From assembly GCA_030847615.1 (NCBI GenBank), contig JAUMIR010000001.1, forward strand, positions 181,617,001-181,681,000: a stretch of DNA of 64,000 nucleotides. Reading direction: 5' to 3'. This stretch comes from Gambelia wislizenii (lineage: Eukaryota; Chordata; Lepidosauria; Squamata; Crotaphytidae). Under the pieces are notes generated by a model that made no database searches, was not told the origin of the DNA, and worked only from the letters and a program-made list of their open reading frames with translations. The position numbers and the translations under genes were made by a program. Positions within the stretch are counted from its first letter, which is position 1. The number at the start of each line of letters is the position of its first letter. Shown here piece after piece: positions 11,542-22,700 of the stretch.

Positions 11542-12141
11542 TGTCATGGTCAATCAGGACTCTGAGGACTCAGAAGGCGAGGAGGCTGAGCCAGTAGCAG
11601 AAGAGCTGGCTGAGTCTGAGTCTAGCTCTGAAGAACCCAGGGCTCAGCAGCCTAGCCCTCCCCCATCTCAGGGTCCAAGCCTGGGAGACATAGTAGAGCC
11701 AGAGCAAGAGGTAGAAGAACAGGTACCTACCTTTAGCCAAAGGAGAGCAGAGAAGGCGTGGCTTCGTCATTCCCAGAGATTAAGAGACAGAAGCTCATCA
11801 ATCACCCTGCAGCTGGGAGTGGGAGCTGGGCCAACATAAGCAGCTGGGGGAGGCTGAGTTCCTTGTTTCAAGCAGTCTGTGTTACCTGGAGGAAGCCTCT
11901 GCCTGTGACTCTTCTGGAATCTTGCTATTTTGAGACTTTGGATATCTTGACCTTGGACTGCCTTCGTTGACCCACCTGCCAGAACCCTTTTGACCTTGGA
12001 CTGCCTCTTCGTTCTGCACTCTCTCTCTCTGTGTACTTCTGACCCTGTAGGACTGCTACTGACAACACCAGGTACTGTGCTTTTCAACTGGGTTGTTGCC
12101 GAGCCGGGCTCCTTATCAGATATTGAGTTGGCTTCACGACA
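11542..12141 (+). mobile_element. Ty3/Gypsy-type solo LTR, 600 bp
   Basis: Bounded by TGTCATGGTC at the left and CTTCACGACA at the right, with the exact 5-bp target duplication TTAAC at 11537-11541 and 12142-12146. The TGTCA...GACA termini and 5-bp duplication fit vertebrate Ty3/Gypsy LTRs. No internal gag/pol is present, so this is a solo LTR left by LTR-LTR recombination. It is inserted in the 5' UTR of L1-I and is far more GC-rich than its surroundings. The orientation given is tentative, based on the open frame and on CT-rich sequence toward the right end. Confidence 0.82.
11546..11839 (+). other. Open frame inside the solo LTR (97 codons)
   Basis: Begins MVNQDSEDSEGEEAEPV only 4 bp inside the LTR edge. 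It is Glu/Ser-rich for about 60 residues, then Pro-rich, then basic (QRRAEKAWLRHSQRLRDR). It ends within the LTR. I do not recognise the product; it could be chance coding in a GC-rich LTR. The acidic-to-basic layout is unusual enough to note. Confidence 0.25.
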
Positions 12142-14050
12142 TTAACCAATTCTGGTATCAAATCAAAATATCAAAGATCAAAATCTCAAATCTCATATAC
12201 AATTTCACAAATCCCGAATATCAATTCACAACTTCACAAATATCAAATGTCTGTTCTCCAATATCAAATCTTAATTCAAATACCAAAAGTCAGATATCAG
12301 AGACCAAATATCAAATATCACTTTATAGATGTACTCTTATCAATTTAAGATAACTTATACATTCTGAAATAATTAACTAAGGTAAAATAGAATGATCCTA
12401 AATTAAGCAATTAATTCTAATTTAACTTCCAAACGTTATTGATAACTCAATATCAGACACTCTTTTCTTCCCTTTTCCTTTTCCCCCTCCTTAAGATTAA
12501 ATCTTATAATTTCAGTTTCTCCCCTTAAAATACTCTAGTAGTTATTTTAATTTCAATGGATAATTAGTTATTAATTATTAAGCTCTTTTTAAATTGAAAT
12601 TAGTGTAGCTCCTTCAATATAATTACTTGTCTGAATATATATTATACATGTATACGTACATATACATATATATCTGGATTTATTTATAAACCTGTGGGTA
12701 TAACATAAAGAATCAGTATTAGATATTAAATTAGAAATTCTGTAATACTTATGGATTCAGTATTCAATATTCACTCATAAATTTTACATTTCAATATTCA
12801 GTATTCAATATTCAATCCTGAATTTTACATTTCAAATAGACAATAGAGTCCTTGTTCAATCAAGCTTTATCAAAGATTTTTAACCCATTTGCCAGTAGAT
12901 GTCGCTGTTGTCTCGAAGTTTCAAGCTCCTCTGCTCCTCTGCTATTGTTGTCACTGTATCTTTAAATTTCGATCATACCCAGTTAGCCTTGAAAACGCTG
13001 TTGCTCGTACTTCTCCAACCCATGTGCTTCTTTTGATACTGATTACTTTCTTGCTTTTGTTTATATTAAACATTTATTTCCAAATACCTTAATATTGAGT
13101 AGCCAGTGTTATGTCTGTATTTGACGCTTTTAAAACTCCGTTACCTTTACTACTGTCTCTCGGCTGTCTCTGCTGTCTCATGCCGTCTCCATCACCACCC
13201 TCATGTTGCCCTTGTCCTTTCCCCTTCTGTCTTCAACCCTCTTCTTTGGGTCTAATCCAGCACTCTCACTCTCTTCAGAAAGTATTTTTATTTATTTTTC
13301 TTATTGGATCTTTGTCCTCTTGCCGGACTAATCCTTTTTACAAGGCTTTCTCTCCATCAGTGTCACCACTCGCCACTCGCCCTTATACTATTTTCGTCTC
13401 CAAATCTCCAAAGGTCCAAAGCTCTCTTATTACCAGGCAGTTAGTTGCTATTGTTTATTTACTTTAAATTGGGCGTTTTTGAATTTTTATAGTTTTAACA
13501 AGAAATTTGCCAAATATAATTTGTCCCTGGTCTCCCTTCACTTCACTGCAATTATCTCAGTCCCGCTCACGATTTCTGCTTCAGCTTTCAAGTAAGTTTC
13601 ATTAAAATGTAACACTCACTGAAACAGTCCGTTCACCAAAACAGAACAGTCTCCTTCACAGGTTCCCTCTTGTTGACAGGCTCTGATCTTCTATGCAGAG
13701 GTTTCAAAGCATATCACAGTACAAAGGTTATATTTCACCTGCTAGTTAAATTCGAGTCTCTATAAATCCAGGAGAGAAAGAGGGTTTGATCCGACGATCT
13801 TCACCAAGCCTTAATGGCTGCCATTCCTCTCTTGCTGATCTACCTCTCACCCCACCGAAACCTCCGTTTCAGCGTGATTTGAGGGTTCAGCCGAGATCTG
13901 CTAGCCCCACTGGGTTGCAATCGTTCCTGGATTGCACCACGGTTTGGGTGATCCCCAAATTTAAGGCTTGGGATTGACGAACTCGAGCGGAGCCCTGACT
14001 CGAGGTCTTTTACCCCTCAACTCCTGGACCAGAAGCCTAAACTGACTTTT

Positions 14051-15265
14051 TTTTAATGTGCAAAGTTTAGGTGCAGAACAGCCTGATGTTCCACTTTTTG
14101 AAAAGAGTATTAGGCAGAGTAATTTCACTCTGAAATTTCTGAACCATCTATAAATTAATCTTTATAGTTGTGAATAGTATACACAGAACATATCCAACCG
14201 CATCCACTGTAAGAAAATTTATACCAACAATGCTCAGATTTTTATTGCCTATGCAGTAAAAGGATAAATCATTACTTTGACCATTCTAAGTACCTGGAGT
14301 CCTTACCTAGATTATTTCTTTAGCTGCAGGAAAGAAGCTATATGATGTGATATAAAAAGTAGTATTGATTAGCCTGAATATAAAATTAGTTTCTTCGTGG
14401 AGGGTTTTCTGTATTTTTGTTTAAATAAAAGTATGTATGGGAAAGACAGCCAGTATTTGGAACATGGTGCTTTAACATCCCTACGATGAACAGTACATTC
14501 TTATAACTGCATTGCATTAGAACTGCACTATGCTTTTGCTTCACCATCACACAACTCTGTTCTTCAGCTATTTTGTAGCATGGTTCTGTCTTTCAATTAA
14601 AAAATCAATTGGTTAGTGATTTTCATTTTGCCTGTCTTGGTAAAGTGTGATAGAGGTGATTTGCCTTAATCTGATCTTCTTCTGCCATCTGTTCTGGATG
14701 ATCATGCATAAATGAGATTTAGTGCAGGGGAGATCACATCTTTGGTTAGGGGATTGTATGTATCTGTATGCACACAGCTTTTGATCACCACTGGACGTTT
14801 CTCCCCCAATGTACCTCAGGAATGTTAGTGTGTCAAAAAGACACAAGAAATTTCTTGGCTGTGGTGCTAATTAGGAAGAAGTGGCTGTTGCTACTCTGAA
14901 GCCGTTTTGGTGCCAGCTCAAACCCTTTGTATTTTCACAGCTATTTTCATTAGCTGCTTCTCTTTTATTCTTCACTTTGCCCTTGTGCCACTTTGCCTCT
15001 ATACCACATTTTGTGGCTGCCGGGACATTGCAACACTTGGTATCACGGCACCACCAAAGTCTGGGGAGGAGCTTAGAGGGCTCACAAGCCTGTTTTCCCT
15101 TGGTGTCATCCTCTTGGTTCTTTGGTGCTCAGAGGGAGAAGTCTGACCTCAGTGACAGAAGAAGCAGTGGCAGTGCAGCATGAGGCCAAACCAGATTAGA
15201 GCCTGGTGGCTGGAGATGACTGTGCATGTGGATAAAGACCCAGTAGCAGTGGGACCCTGGGGGGG
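14051..15265. other. No gene recognised
   Basis: Unique-looking or heavily decayed DNA between L1-I and the LTR at 15266. Only short open frames occur. I see no supported repeat. Confidence 0.5.
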
Positions 15266-16110
15266 TGTTAGTATGCCCTAGTACCCCCTCCCCACGGTAT
15301 CTCATAATCGGAAATATTATGCCAAGAAAGCCCATATTAGGATTGTGTGGAAGCCCCATAGTAAAGATAGTCATTAAGGAGCTATGTGCTAATCCTTTCA
15401 TCCAGCCCTGGGTGCCCCAGCAATGATGCATTCAATCAAACAACTAAGTGACAATACTGTTCCTATGGAAATCTTCCCTATACTCCCAGCCCCCATCCAG
15501 CCTTGTGAGGTTGTCATAAACCCATCAATTTCTACCTCCCAACAAGTAAAGCTATCAGTTGATTTTTGTTATCCTTTGTCTCTTCCATGGAAGAGCCATC
15601 TAGCCATTGTTAAAGCCAGAATATGCCTTCAAGTCATGAAATGGGTTATAAGCATTAAAGCCCCTCCTATGTGTGTGTTGCAGAGGGATCTGGCCACTCT
15701 TTCTCAACACGCCAAGGATCAGGACTCTGCTTCACTGTACCACCTTCAGACACCATTCTGAGCTCCTTTCCTACACGGACCTTTCTCTTCCTAAGAGTGG
15801 TAATAATTAGTTCCCTCTTCCCCAGACCTCTATCTACAACCCCTCCTGCTTCCTTTTCTGATAGCCATGTATGGTTCGTAAAAGTGTAGATTCTTGTGTG
15901 TTAGTCTATGATTTACTCATAAAATACTTTATTTTACCTCAACTGGAGCCTCGTCTACAGTTAGTACTGGTATACAAAGGTGAAAAGGTCCCCAAAGTTA
16001 CCCTCCTCTCACAGGCCAGCCATTTGAGCTAATAATCCCCCCCAAATAATAATAAAGATTCTGCCATCATGGGTGGGACTCCAAAGAACCCTCCATTGCT
16101 TAGGGTAACA
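15266..16110 (+). mobile_element. ERV-type LTR, copy 1 of a three-copy family
   Basis: Starts TGTTAGTATGCCCTAGTA and ends CTTAGGGTAACA, matching both ends of the complete copy at 51385-52273 (reverse orientation). The shared 3' half includes CTACAGTTAGTACTGGTATA, GGTGAAAAGGTCCC, TACCCTCCTCTCACAGG and CATCATGGGTGGGA. A likely polyadenylation region lies near 15,918-15,935 (ATAAAATACTTTATTTTA). The 4-bp flanks (GGGG before, AGGC after) do not match, so it is either diverged or one end of a longer element. Downstream sequence might be internal but nothing decisive is seen. Confidence 0.7.
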
Positions 16111-17509
16111 AGGCTTTGGCAGTGGTACAAAGCCTTTTTGCCCACATCTTGAGCTGGCCTCATGGAGATCAGCTGCAGCTATCCTAGAATGCCGGGGCAG
16201 GTTGGGCCTATAGAGGCCAAGTTTGAATGGCAATAGGGTCAGAGAGGGCTTCCAGGCCTATGGCTGGCCTGTGGCATCTGCAGCCTAATAGGGCCTGGTT
16301 GGGACTCAGGGATCTGGCTTGTGGCCTAAGAGCCTCCTTTGGGCTGGGGGACCAGGGAACTTGCAGCAGGGCCCAAGAGGTTGTTTTGCGGGCCTAGCTA
16401 GGCCTTAGTGACCATGAGACCTTGCCTGTGGTCTACTGAACCCTGGCCTGAAATGTAGGCAAGGTGCATGGGCTGTGGCCTAGTCAGGCCTAGTGGACCA
16501 CAAGGCCCAGGATCTCAGGGTGACAGGTTTCTTGCCTAGTGGTAAGAGATGAGGTACAGGAGCCTGGTTTTCTGACTTTAGGCCTGGTAATTAGGGTTGC
16601 CTTTGGTGCTGGGATTTTTGTTGTTAAGCCTTTACTGGCTGGGACTTTTCTATTGTGCTGTTGTTATAAGGGACAGTTAGATGGTTTGTCATCATGTGGT
16701 CAAAAAAGTTACAAGACCTGAGCAAAGGGCAACGGCCTGCTAAGCAAGCTGCTCAGTGTAACCCTCCCATGGCCTTATCATCACTAGATGAAGAAAGGAA
16801 GGCATTGATACGGCCATGATATTAGCACAACTGGAGACTTTGGAGGAGGTATGTAGACCTGTGATACCTGTGCAGGGGCTAGGGAAATGGAAGAGCAGAA
16901 GGGTTAAGCAGGTTCAGTAACAAAAGTGTTTTTATGTTCTTTCTGCTCTTGAGCAAGTAGATCTGGGTGTCTCTGCACAGGCCTATCCAGTTGTGATTCC
17001 CTTCTACCAGAAGTGGTCTTCCAGTCAAAGAATCAGAAAGGTCAAAACAGAACAGGGCACATCAAGTGAGTCAGGGACACACAACATTTTAGGGGACAGG
17101 TGGCCAAGTTGTATGTGGGGAAACCTGACAACAGTGGGATACATGAGCTGGCCTGGATACCACCTGTCTGGGAAGTGGCCACTGGGATCAGTTTCTCAAA
17201 TGAAACCAGCCATTTCTTGGTGGCAGCCTCCATCACCCCAGGGGCAGCTGCCATCACCTCAATTGGCCATATCAATTTGTCCCAATACTGGCTATAACAT
17301 TGTTCCACTTGAAACTCTGTCCTATGGCCACTAGTCTAGTTTTAGCTAGTCACCACCTTCTGGCTACAAAGGACTATACGTGCAAACAGAAATATCTAAA
17401 TGTGTTTAGCCTGTTCTATTGTTTTTGTATGTAAAAAAATATTATTTAAAAAAGTATTCATGTTATAGTTATAGTTGTATCCATAAGGATGAAAGACAGA
17501 TTTTCCTTG
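16111..17509. other. No gene recognised; possible ERV internal remnant
   Basis: Directly downstream of an LTR. 16,250-16,520 is unusually dense in GGCCT/AGGCC words. 16,990-17,335 holds short overlapping plus-strand frames of 113 and 65 codons with no recognised motif. No RT, protease or integrase motif was found and a primer-binding site is not evident, so I do not call a retroviral gene. Confidence 0.35.
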
Positions 17510-17690
17510 TTTTTTTTTTTTTTTTTTTTTTTTTTTAACGGGCTGTGAGGCTGTGTTCTGGAAGAGTTTACTTCCAGAAGCTAGGCCCAGAAGAAGTAAA
17601 CTCTTCCAGACCACGGCCTCATAGCCTGGAAAAAAACCCAAGGAAAATCTATGGATGCTGGCCGTGAAAGCCTTAGACTTCAGGATGAAA
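17510..17690 (+). repeat. Penelope-like tail with fold-back, next to a poly-T run
   Basis: A 27-base T run (17510-17536) is followed by two inverted arms, about 17540-17578 and 17593-17628, separated by roughly 15 bp. The left arm contains TCTGGAAGAGTTTACTTC and the right arm GAAGTAAACTCTTCCAGA. The right arm continues into GGAAAAAAACCCAAGGAAAA and GTGAAAGCCTTAGACTTC, closely matching the reverse complement of 24683-24757. So this is a piece of the same element, present partly as an inverted duplicate. Confidence 0.7.
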
Positions 17691-18924
17691 GATAGTTTAT
17701 ATAAATTATATAATTTGGTGGACAAGGAATGAGAATGGGTAGTTAGTCCAGTGGGTTGCTTCTGTTTCTGAAAAGAGGAGAGGAAGAGAAATTCCACTGG
17801 GTATTGAAAAGCTGGAGAGTTGGGGTTGGGTAAGGAAAGTTATACCTCCCCCCCCCCTTGTACTAAATCTAAAACACAGGAATGGGGTTTGTGGGGGCTT
17901 AGCCACAACATAAATCTGAAGAAAAGTAAAAAGAAAATGCTTACTTCATCTATGCCAGGGCTTTACTAGGGGTTAAGAGTGGGTGCTCACTTGAAAGTTC
18001 CAAAGATATATCAGGACAGATTGCCTGCAAGTAAATTTGCTTTTGAAATTATAGCACAAATGTGACATCATACTTTCTGTCCAATAGTCGCATTGGACCC
18101 TTAAAGGTCTTAAAAACAAAGATTACAAAAGAGTAGTGTAGTCCTAGAGGGATTCCTAGGAAGGAATACTAAACATTTAATAATTTCAGTAAGTCCATTG
18201 CCATTTTAGTGCAATGTGGGCACTACTTTGTCCGTTTCAGTGGGAAACTTTTATGTGCATTCATCCTTTTTAGATCCTTACTAATTCACTTTTCCTAGAC
18301 AAAATAATGGCTGGAATTTACCAAGTTGGTTATGAATGTATAACCTAGATTAACACATTAGCAAGTGATTCATATTCAGGATCCCTACGTATTCACTGCT
18401 TACTATGTGGGGAACATGAATGTCTCCCAATCCCCATTTCCCATGCAACACCCACTGTAAGCAATAGGAGTCTGTTCTCCTGTTGATAGGGAAGCAGCTG
18501 ACTGATGTTCCCACTCTCCCTTGCACAAGCAATCTCTGGCACAAGGGACAATGTGACAGAGACCCTGCTTCTGCTCATGGGAGAGGGTAGAATCAGGAAG
18601 CTGCTTCCTGATTGACAGGGGAACATAACACTGTGGTTCACAGCAGCTGCCTGGTAAATGGGGGGGGGGGGTGTCAGGCCAGGATACATGTATGGTGATT
18701 ATTTAGCTATATAGCTGACAAACAATTCTGACCATTGTCTTTAATCCCAGTTGTTCACAAGGACACACAAAACAGCATAAGAGTTCTCTCCAGCAATCAC
18801 ATATATTGTAAGTATAGTCACTAGAGAGAAGAGGCCAGGGGAAGTGAAAACTGGAGGAAAATTCAGCACTGAGTGGTGTCATCCAGCTACTTTATGGCTT
18901 AGTATAATAAGCCCACCCATCTAC
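17691..18924. other. No gene recognised
   Basis: Low-information DNA with short homopolymer runs (C9 at about 17,848, a G run at about 18,660-18,671). No repeat family could be assigned. Confidence 0.5.
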
Positions 18925-18953
18925 ATTGGAGTTGTGCTGGGGAAATTGGAGTT

Positions 18954-20178
18954 GTGCTGGGGAAAGGGAGGTATGGTCAGAACAGAGTGAACAGATGGTA
19001 CAAAAGAAGGTGGGATCGCTGTTTGTTAGCTATCCCACCTTCAGTTCACCCTGTTTCCCGGAATGGATTGGAGAGCGTACCAAACATTCCACAGAACCTT
19101 ACTTTGCTCCTCAGCAATGCCAGGTCGGTTAAGAATAAAACTCATATTATTTACGATCTACTCCTGGATGAGGATGCCGACCTGGCGTGCTTCACAGAAA
19201 CCTGGCTGGGAGAGGATAGTGCTGTCACGTGGGCGCAGGCCCTCCCAGCCGGGTATTCTGTCAGTGAGCAGGTGAGGGGAAGTGGGCGGGGGGGGCGGAG
19301 TGGCTCTGGTTTATAAGAACAATCTGACCTTGACCAGGATACCTGTCCGAAACACAGTCCACTTTGAGTGTATGTACCTTAGCCTGAGGACCAGGGATAG
19401 TTTGGGGATTCTGCTAGTATACCGACCACCCCGTTGTCTAGCAGACTCCCTAACCGAGCTGACACAGCTGGTCTCAGAGTTGCTCTTGGAGTCTCCCAGA
19501 CTTTTAGTTTTGGGGGACTTCAACATTCCACTTGAGAACAGCTTGACAAATTTGACTGGTGCAGCTCGGGAGTTCATGGAAACCATGACAAACATGGGCC
19601 TATCCCAAATGGTCATCGGGCCCACACATTGTGCAGGTCATACCCTCGATGCGGTCTTCAGCACGGAACAGGAATATCCGTGGGCGGAGGTTATAAAAAC
19701 CACCGCATTGTCATGGACGGATCATTTCCTGGTCAAGATGGAGCTAAGAGCCACTGCCTGCCCCACCGGGGGTGGTGGACCTATTAGAATGGTCCGCCCT
19801 CGAAGGCTAATGGAACCAATAGGATTCCAGAAAGCCTTAGAGGGTTTAATGGTTGGTAACGCCGGTGACCCTGTCGAAACTTTAGTTAATACCTGGAACA
19901 ACGATCTTACCAAGGCTATCGACACGATCGCTCCCAAGCGTCCTTTCCAACCCATTTCAAACCGTAAGCCATGGTATACAGCAGAGCTTAGGAAAATGAA
20001 GCGGGTTGGACAACGACTAGAGCGCAACTGGCGGAAAACTCGACTCTTATCCGACAGGACTCGTCATAGGAACTTTCTTTGGTCCTATCGAGAGGCAATA
20101 CGTGCAGCACAGCGATCCTTCTCCTCTGCACGTATTGCGTCTGCAGAGTCCCGTCCAGCAGAGCTGTTAGGGTGGTAA
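18954..20178 (+). pseudogene. L2 ORF2, endonuclease part
   Basis: AP-like endonuclease domain in two frames. Frame one (18954-19316) has LLSNARSVKNKTHIIYDLLL and CFTETWLGED (catalytic Glu in ETW). A frameshift falls at the G run 19288-19296. Frame two (19282-20178) has LVLGDFNIPLE and SWTDHFLVKMEL, matching the GDFN and S/TDH blocks. It ends SRPAELLGW at a second frameshift near 20,160, just before the RT frame. About 400 codons in total, the usual size for this domain plus linker. Confidence 0.85.
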
Positions 20179-21902
20179 GGGAGTTGACGAAGATTATTCC
20201 TGCGCAGAACCCGTTGCTTAACCCAACGACAGCCTGCTGTGACGCGTTTAACAATTTCTTTGCAGATAAAATCTCTCAGATAAGAGCCGACTTAGATACC
20301 AGTAATTTGGCAGAAACAATTGACGAGGTGTCCAGCAACTCCGTTGATGTCAGTTTACTGGATCAATTTCAATCTGTGAGTACTGAGGACGTGGACAAGC
20401 TACTTGATAGGGTTAGGAAGACGACCTGCCCTCTCGATCCTTGCCCTTCATGGGTGGCCATCCAGGGGGGGACTGCCTTGATGATGTTCCTTAAGGACAT
20501 CATCAATGCATCCCTCAGAGAAGGATGTGTTCCATCTTGTTTAAAGGAAGCAGCCATTAGGCCGCTCCTGAAAAAATCTTCCCTTGACCCCCTGGACATG
20601 AACAACTATAGGCCGGTTTCTATGTTACCATTCTTGAGCAAAGTGATCGAGAGGGCAGTTGCGCTTCAACTCCAAGTGGTTTTGGATGAAACCGATTATC
20701 TAGACCCATTTCAAACTGGCTTTAGGACGGGATTTGGAGTTGAGACTGCCATGGTTGCCTTGACTGATGACCTGCGTCTAAGCATTGACAGGGGTAGTGT
20801 GACCCTGTTGGTGCTTCTGGACCTCTCAGCGGCTTTCGATACGATAGATCATAGCATCCTCTTGGATCGCTTGAGGGGGTTAGGAATCGGAGGCACTGCA
20901 CTCCAGTGGTTCCGGTCCTTCCTCTCGGGCAGGTCCCAGAGGGTGTTGCTCGGGGACAGCTGCTCTAGCAGAAAGGAGCTTACTTGTGGTGTTCCACAGG
21001 GTGCCATCCTGTCCCCGATGCTATTTAACATTTATATGAAGCCGCTGGGTGAGATTATTCGCAGTTATGGGGCTGGGTGTTATCAGTACGCTGATGACAC
21101 CCAGATCTATTTCTCCTTGCCCCGATCATCGGCCTCGAATTCCGATGGCGTCTCTCCTCTTAATGATTGTCTTAAAGCAGTAATGGGCTGGATGAGGAAA
21201 AACAGATTGAGATTAAATCCAGATAAAACGGAGGTGCTCACGGTAGCGGCCCCCAAACCAGGAGTTGGGTTGCAACCTCCAGTCCTGGACGGGGTCACGC
21301 TCTCCGTTAAGGACTGTGTTCGCAGTCTGGGGGTGCTCCTTGATTCATCGCTTCAGATGACGAGTCAAGTGAATGCGACAGTCAGGAGCGCCTGTTATCA
21401 GCTTCGGCTGATACGCCAGCTGTGCCATTTCCTGGAAGTAAGGGACCTCGAGACTGTGGTGCACACGCTGGTAACCTCCCGTCTAGATTTCTGCAATGCG
21501 CTCTACATGGGGCTGCCCTCATGCTTGGTCCGGAAACTTCAGTTGGTACAAAATATGGCAGCCAGAGTGGTCTCAGGAACATCTCGGAGAGACCATATAA
21601 CTCCAGTACTAAAATCTCTCCACTGGCTGCCAATCAGTTTCCGGGCCCAGTATAAGGTGTTGGTTATTACCTTTAAAGCCCTAAATGGCTTGGGTCCAAC
21701 TTATCTCCGGAACCGCCTCCTCCCATACAATCCTCCCCGTGCACTCCGGTCCTCTGGGAGGAATTTGCTTCAGCCACAAAAATCTAGGCTGTCTGCAACC
21801 TCCCAGAGGGCCTTTTCGGTAATCGCCCCCAAATTGTGGAATGACCTGCCGAATGAGATCCGTCAGATAACAAGCCTGAGTGGCTTTAAAAAAAAGCACT
21901 AA
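20160..21902 (+). pseudogene. L2 ORF2, reverse transcriptase part (long open frame)
   Basis: Reverse transcriptase that copies the LINE RNA at the nicked target. It is open for about 580 codons without a stop. Motifs in order: MNNYRPVSMLPFLSKVIERA, GFRTGFGVETAM, LVLLDLSAAFDTIDHSILLD (motif A), LTCGVPQGAILSPMLFNIYM (motif B), QYADDTQIYFSL (catalytic YADD), LNPDKTEVLTV, SLGVLLDSSLQMTSQV. The C-terminal region reads HITPVLKSLHWLPISFRAQY and APKLWNDLPNEIRQ, typical of L2. The upstream part of this frame (20079-20160) is out of phase with the endonuclease and is not real coding. It is called a pseudogene because the endonuclease is in other frames. Confidence 0.88.
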
Positions 21903-22169
21903 AGACGGATCTCTTTCGGCAGGCCTTTCCTAATTAGATCCCGGCCTCAGGGGATCCTGGCCTCTTCTAGGCTGCTGGCCATTTATTATATTTTATTGTA
22001 TTTATAGTTTTAAATGTGATTTTAGATTAGTTGTTTTTAATTTATATTTGTTTAATGTTTTTTATGGGGGAGGGTGGGAGTGGGGGTGTTTAGGGATTTT
22101 ATTTGTATTGTATTTTAAATTTTGTAAGCCGCCCCGATTGTTTTAACAGAGGGGCGGGGTATAAATAAA

Positions 22170-22170
<1 letters not shown>

Positions 22171-22209
<39 letters not shown>

Positions 22210-22210
22210 T
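22171..22210. repeat. (ATT)n microsatellite at the L2 3' end
   Basis: About 13 ATT units directly after TATAAATAAATTTT. This is the 3' simple-repeat tail of the L2 element rather than an independent locus. Confidence 0.9.
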
Positions 22211-22700
22211 GTAACATCTGAAAGATCCAAAGTGGCTATGGAACACTCCACATCTTTAATTTCCTTGAACCCCACTTTATTAGGATCAAATATATCAGTC
22301 AATTTAACAATTTTTAGTCCATGAATTTCAGTGCATCTTGGTATGCTTTCTGTGCCAACCATCTTTACAGATTTCTACCAAAATACAGAATGAGATTTTA
22401 TTAGAAAACATGTGAAACTGCCAGGTTTGATTGGCAGCATTTACTCAGCCCAGTTCTCAATCAGCCAGGTATTTCTGAACATTATTGGAAAATTCTTCAT
22501 TAATAACAACTAGGCTTTTCCTGCAGGTTTTTCAAAGTTTAAATTCAGAAGGCCTCCACCATCACCAACTCGTATCACATTTTCTCTGCTATTTGCCCTT
22601 TCCCACTCTTCCCAAACATTATGTTTGTGTAAAGGAAGGAGCTGGAATCTTGCAGACAGGAGTGAGCAATAAAGGGTTAAGCAACCACTTCATAGTCTAA

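Larger units (their letters stand above)
11353..14037 (-). promoter_or_regulatory. L1-I 5' UTR / internal promoter region, interrupted by a solo LTR
   Basis: About 2.08 kb of L1-I 5' UTR once the LTR at 11542-12141 is removed. The outer 500 bp (about 13,550-14,037) is GC-richer with CpG sites, as expected for an L1 internal promoter. The ORF1-proximal part is AT-rich with many degenerate TATCAAA/ATTCAATA repeats, notably 11,470-11,541, 12,147-12,330 and 12,740-12,835. No TATA box is expected for this promoter type and none is claimed. Confidence 0.6.
1052..14050 (-). mobile_element. L1-I: full-length L1 LINE, host of two nested insertions
   Basis: A minus-strand L1 retrotransposon whose parts lie on both sides of a younger L1. 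ORF1 is at 10272-11334, the first part of ORF2 at 7611-10231 and the rest at about 1640-2805. Removing L1-II, the Gypsy-type LTR and their target duplications leaves about 7.56 kb. Likely target-site duplications are TAAACTGATTTTT at 1052-1064 and TAAACTGACTTTT at 14038-14050 (one mismatch, partly low complexity). The 5' end at 14037 reads GGCTTCTGGTC on the minus strand, nearly the same as the 5' end of L1-IV (GGCTTCCGGTC), which supports it as a true element end. The copy is inactive: both ORFs carry several frameshifts. It must be older than the two elements inside it. Confidence 0.8.
18925..22210 (+). mobile_element. L2-clade LINE, 5'-truncated, with (ATT)n 3' end
   Basis: A 3.3-kb non-LTR retrotransposon carrying an AP endonuclease and a reverse transcriptase in one ORF2, now split by two frameshifts. 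The 3' UTR (21,903-22,170) ends with TAAGCCGCCCCG, then GGGGCGGGGTATAAATAAA, then an (ATT)n run, a tail form shared by the fragments at 52.8 and 56.8 kb. The left end is approximate; an imperfect tandem of TTGGAGTTGTGCTGGGGAAA lies at 18,928-18,966. No target duplication was found. The RT and C-terminal motifs fit the L2/CR1 group and are closest to L2. Confidence 0.85.

Noticed and set aside
17042..17334. Overlapping frames of 65-113 codons, possible retroviral protein
   Set aside because: No conserved motif seen; kept only as an open question downstream of the LTR.
18643..18690. G run as a G-quadruplex regulatory site
   Set aside because: A single homopolymer run without spaced G tracts; likely simple repeat.
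20079..20160. N-terminal 27 codons of the long L2 RT frame, including a Met
   Set aside because: Out of phase with the endonuclease coding sequence that continues to about 20,160; the real join is a frameshift there, not a new start.
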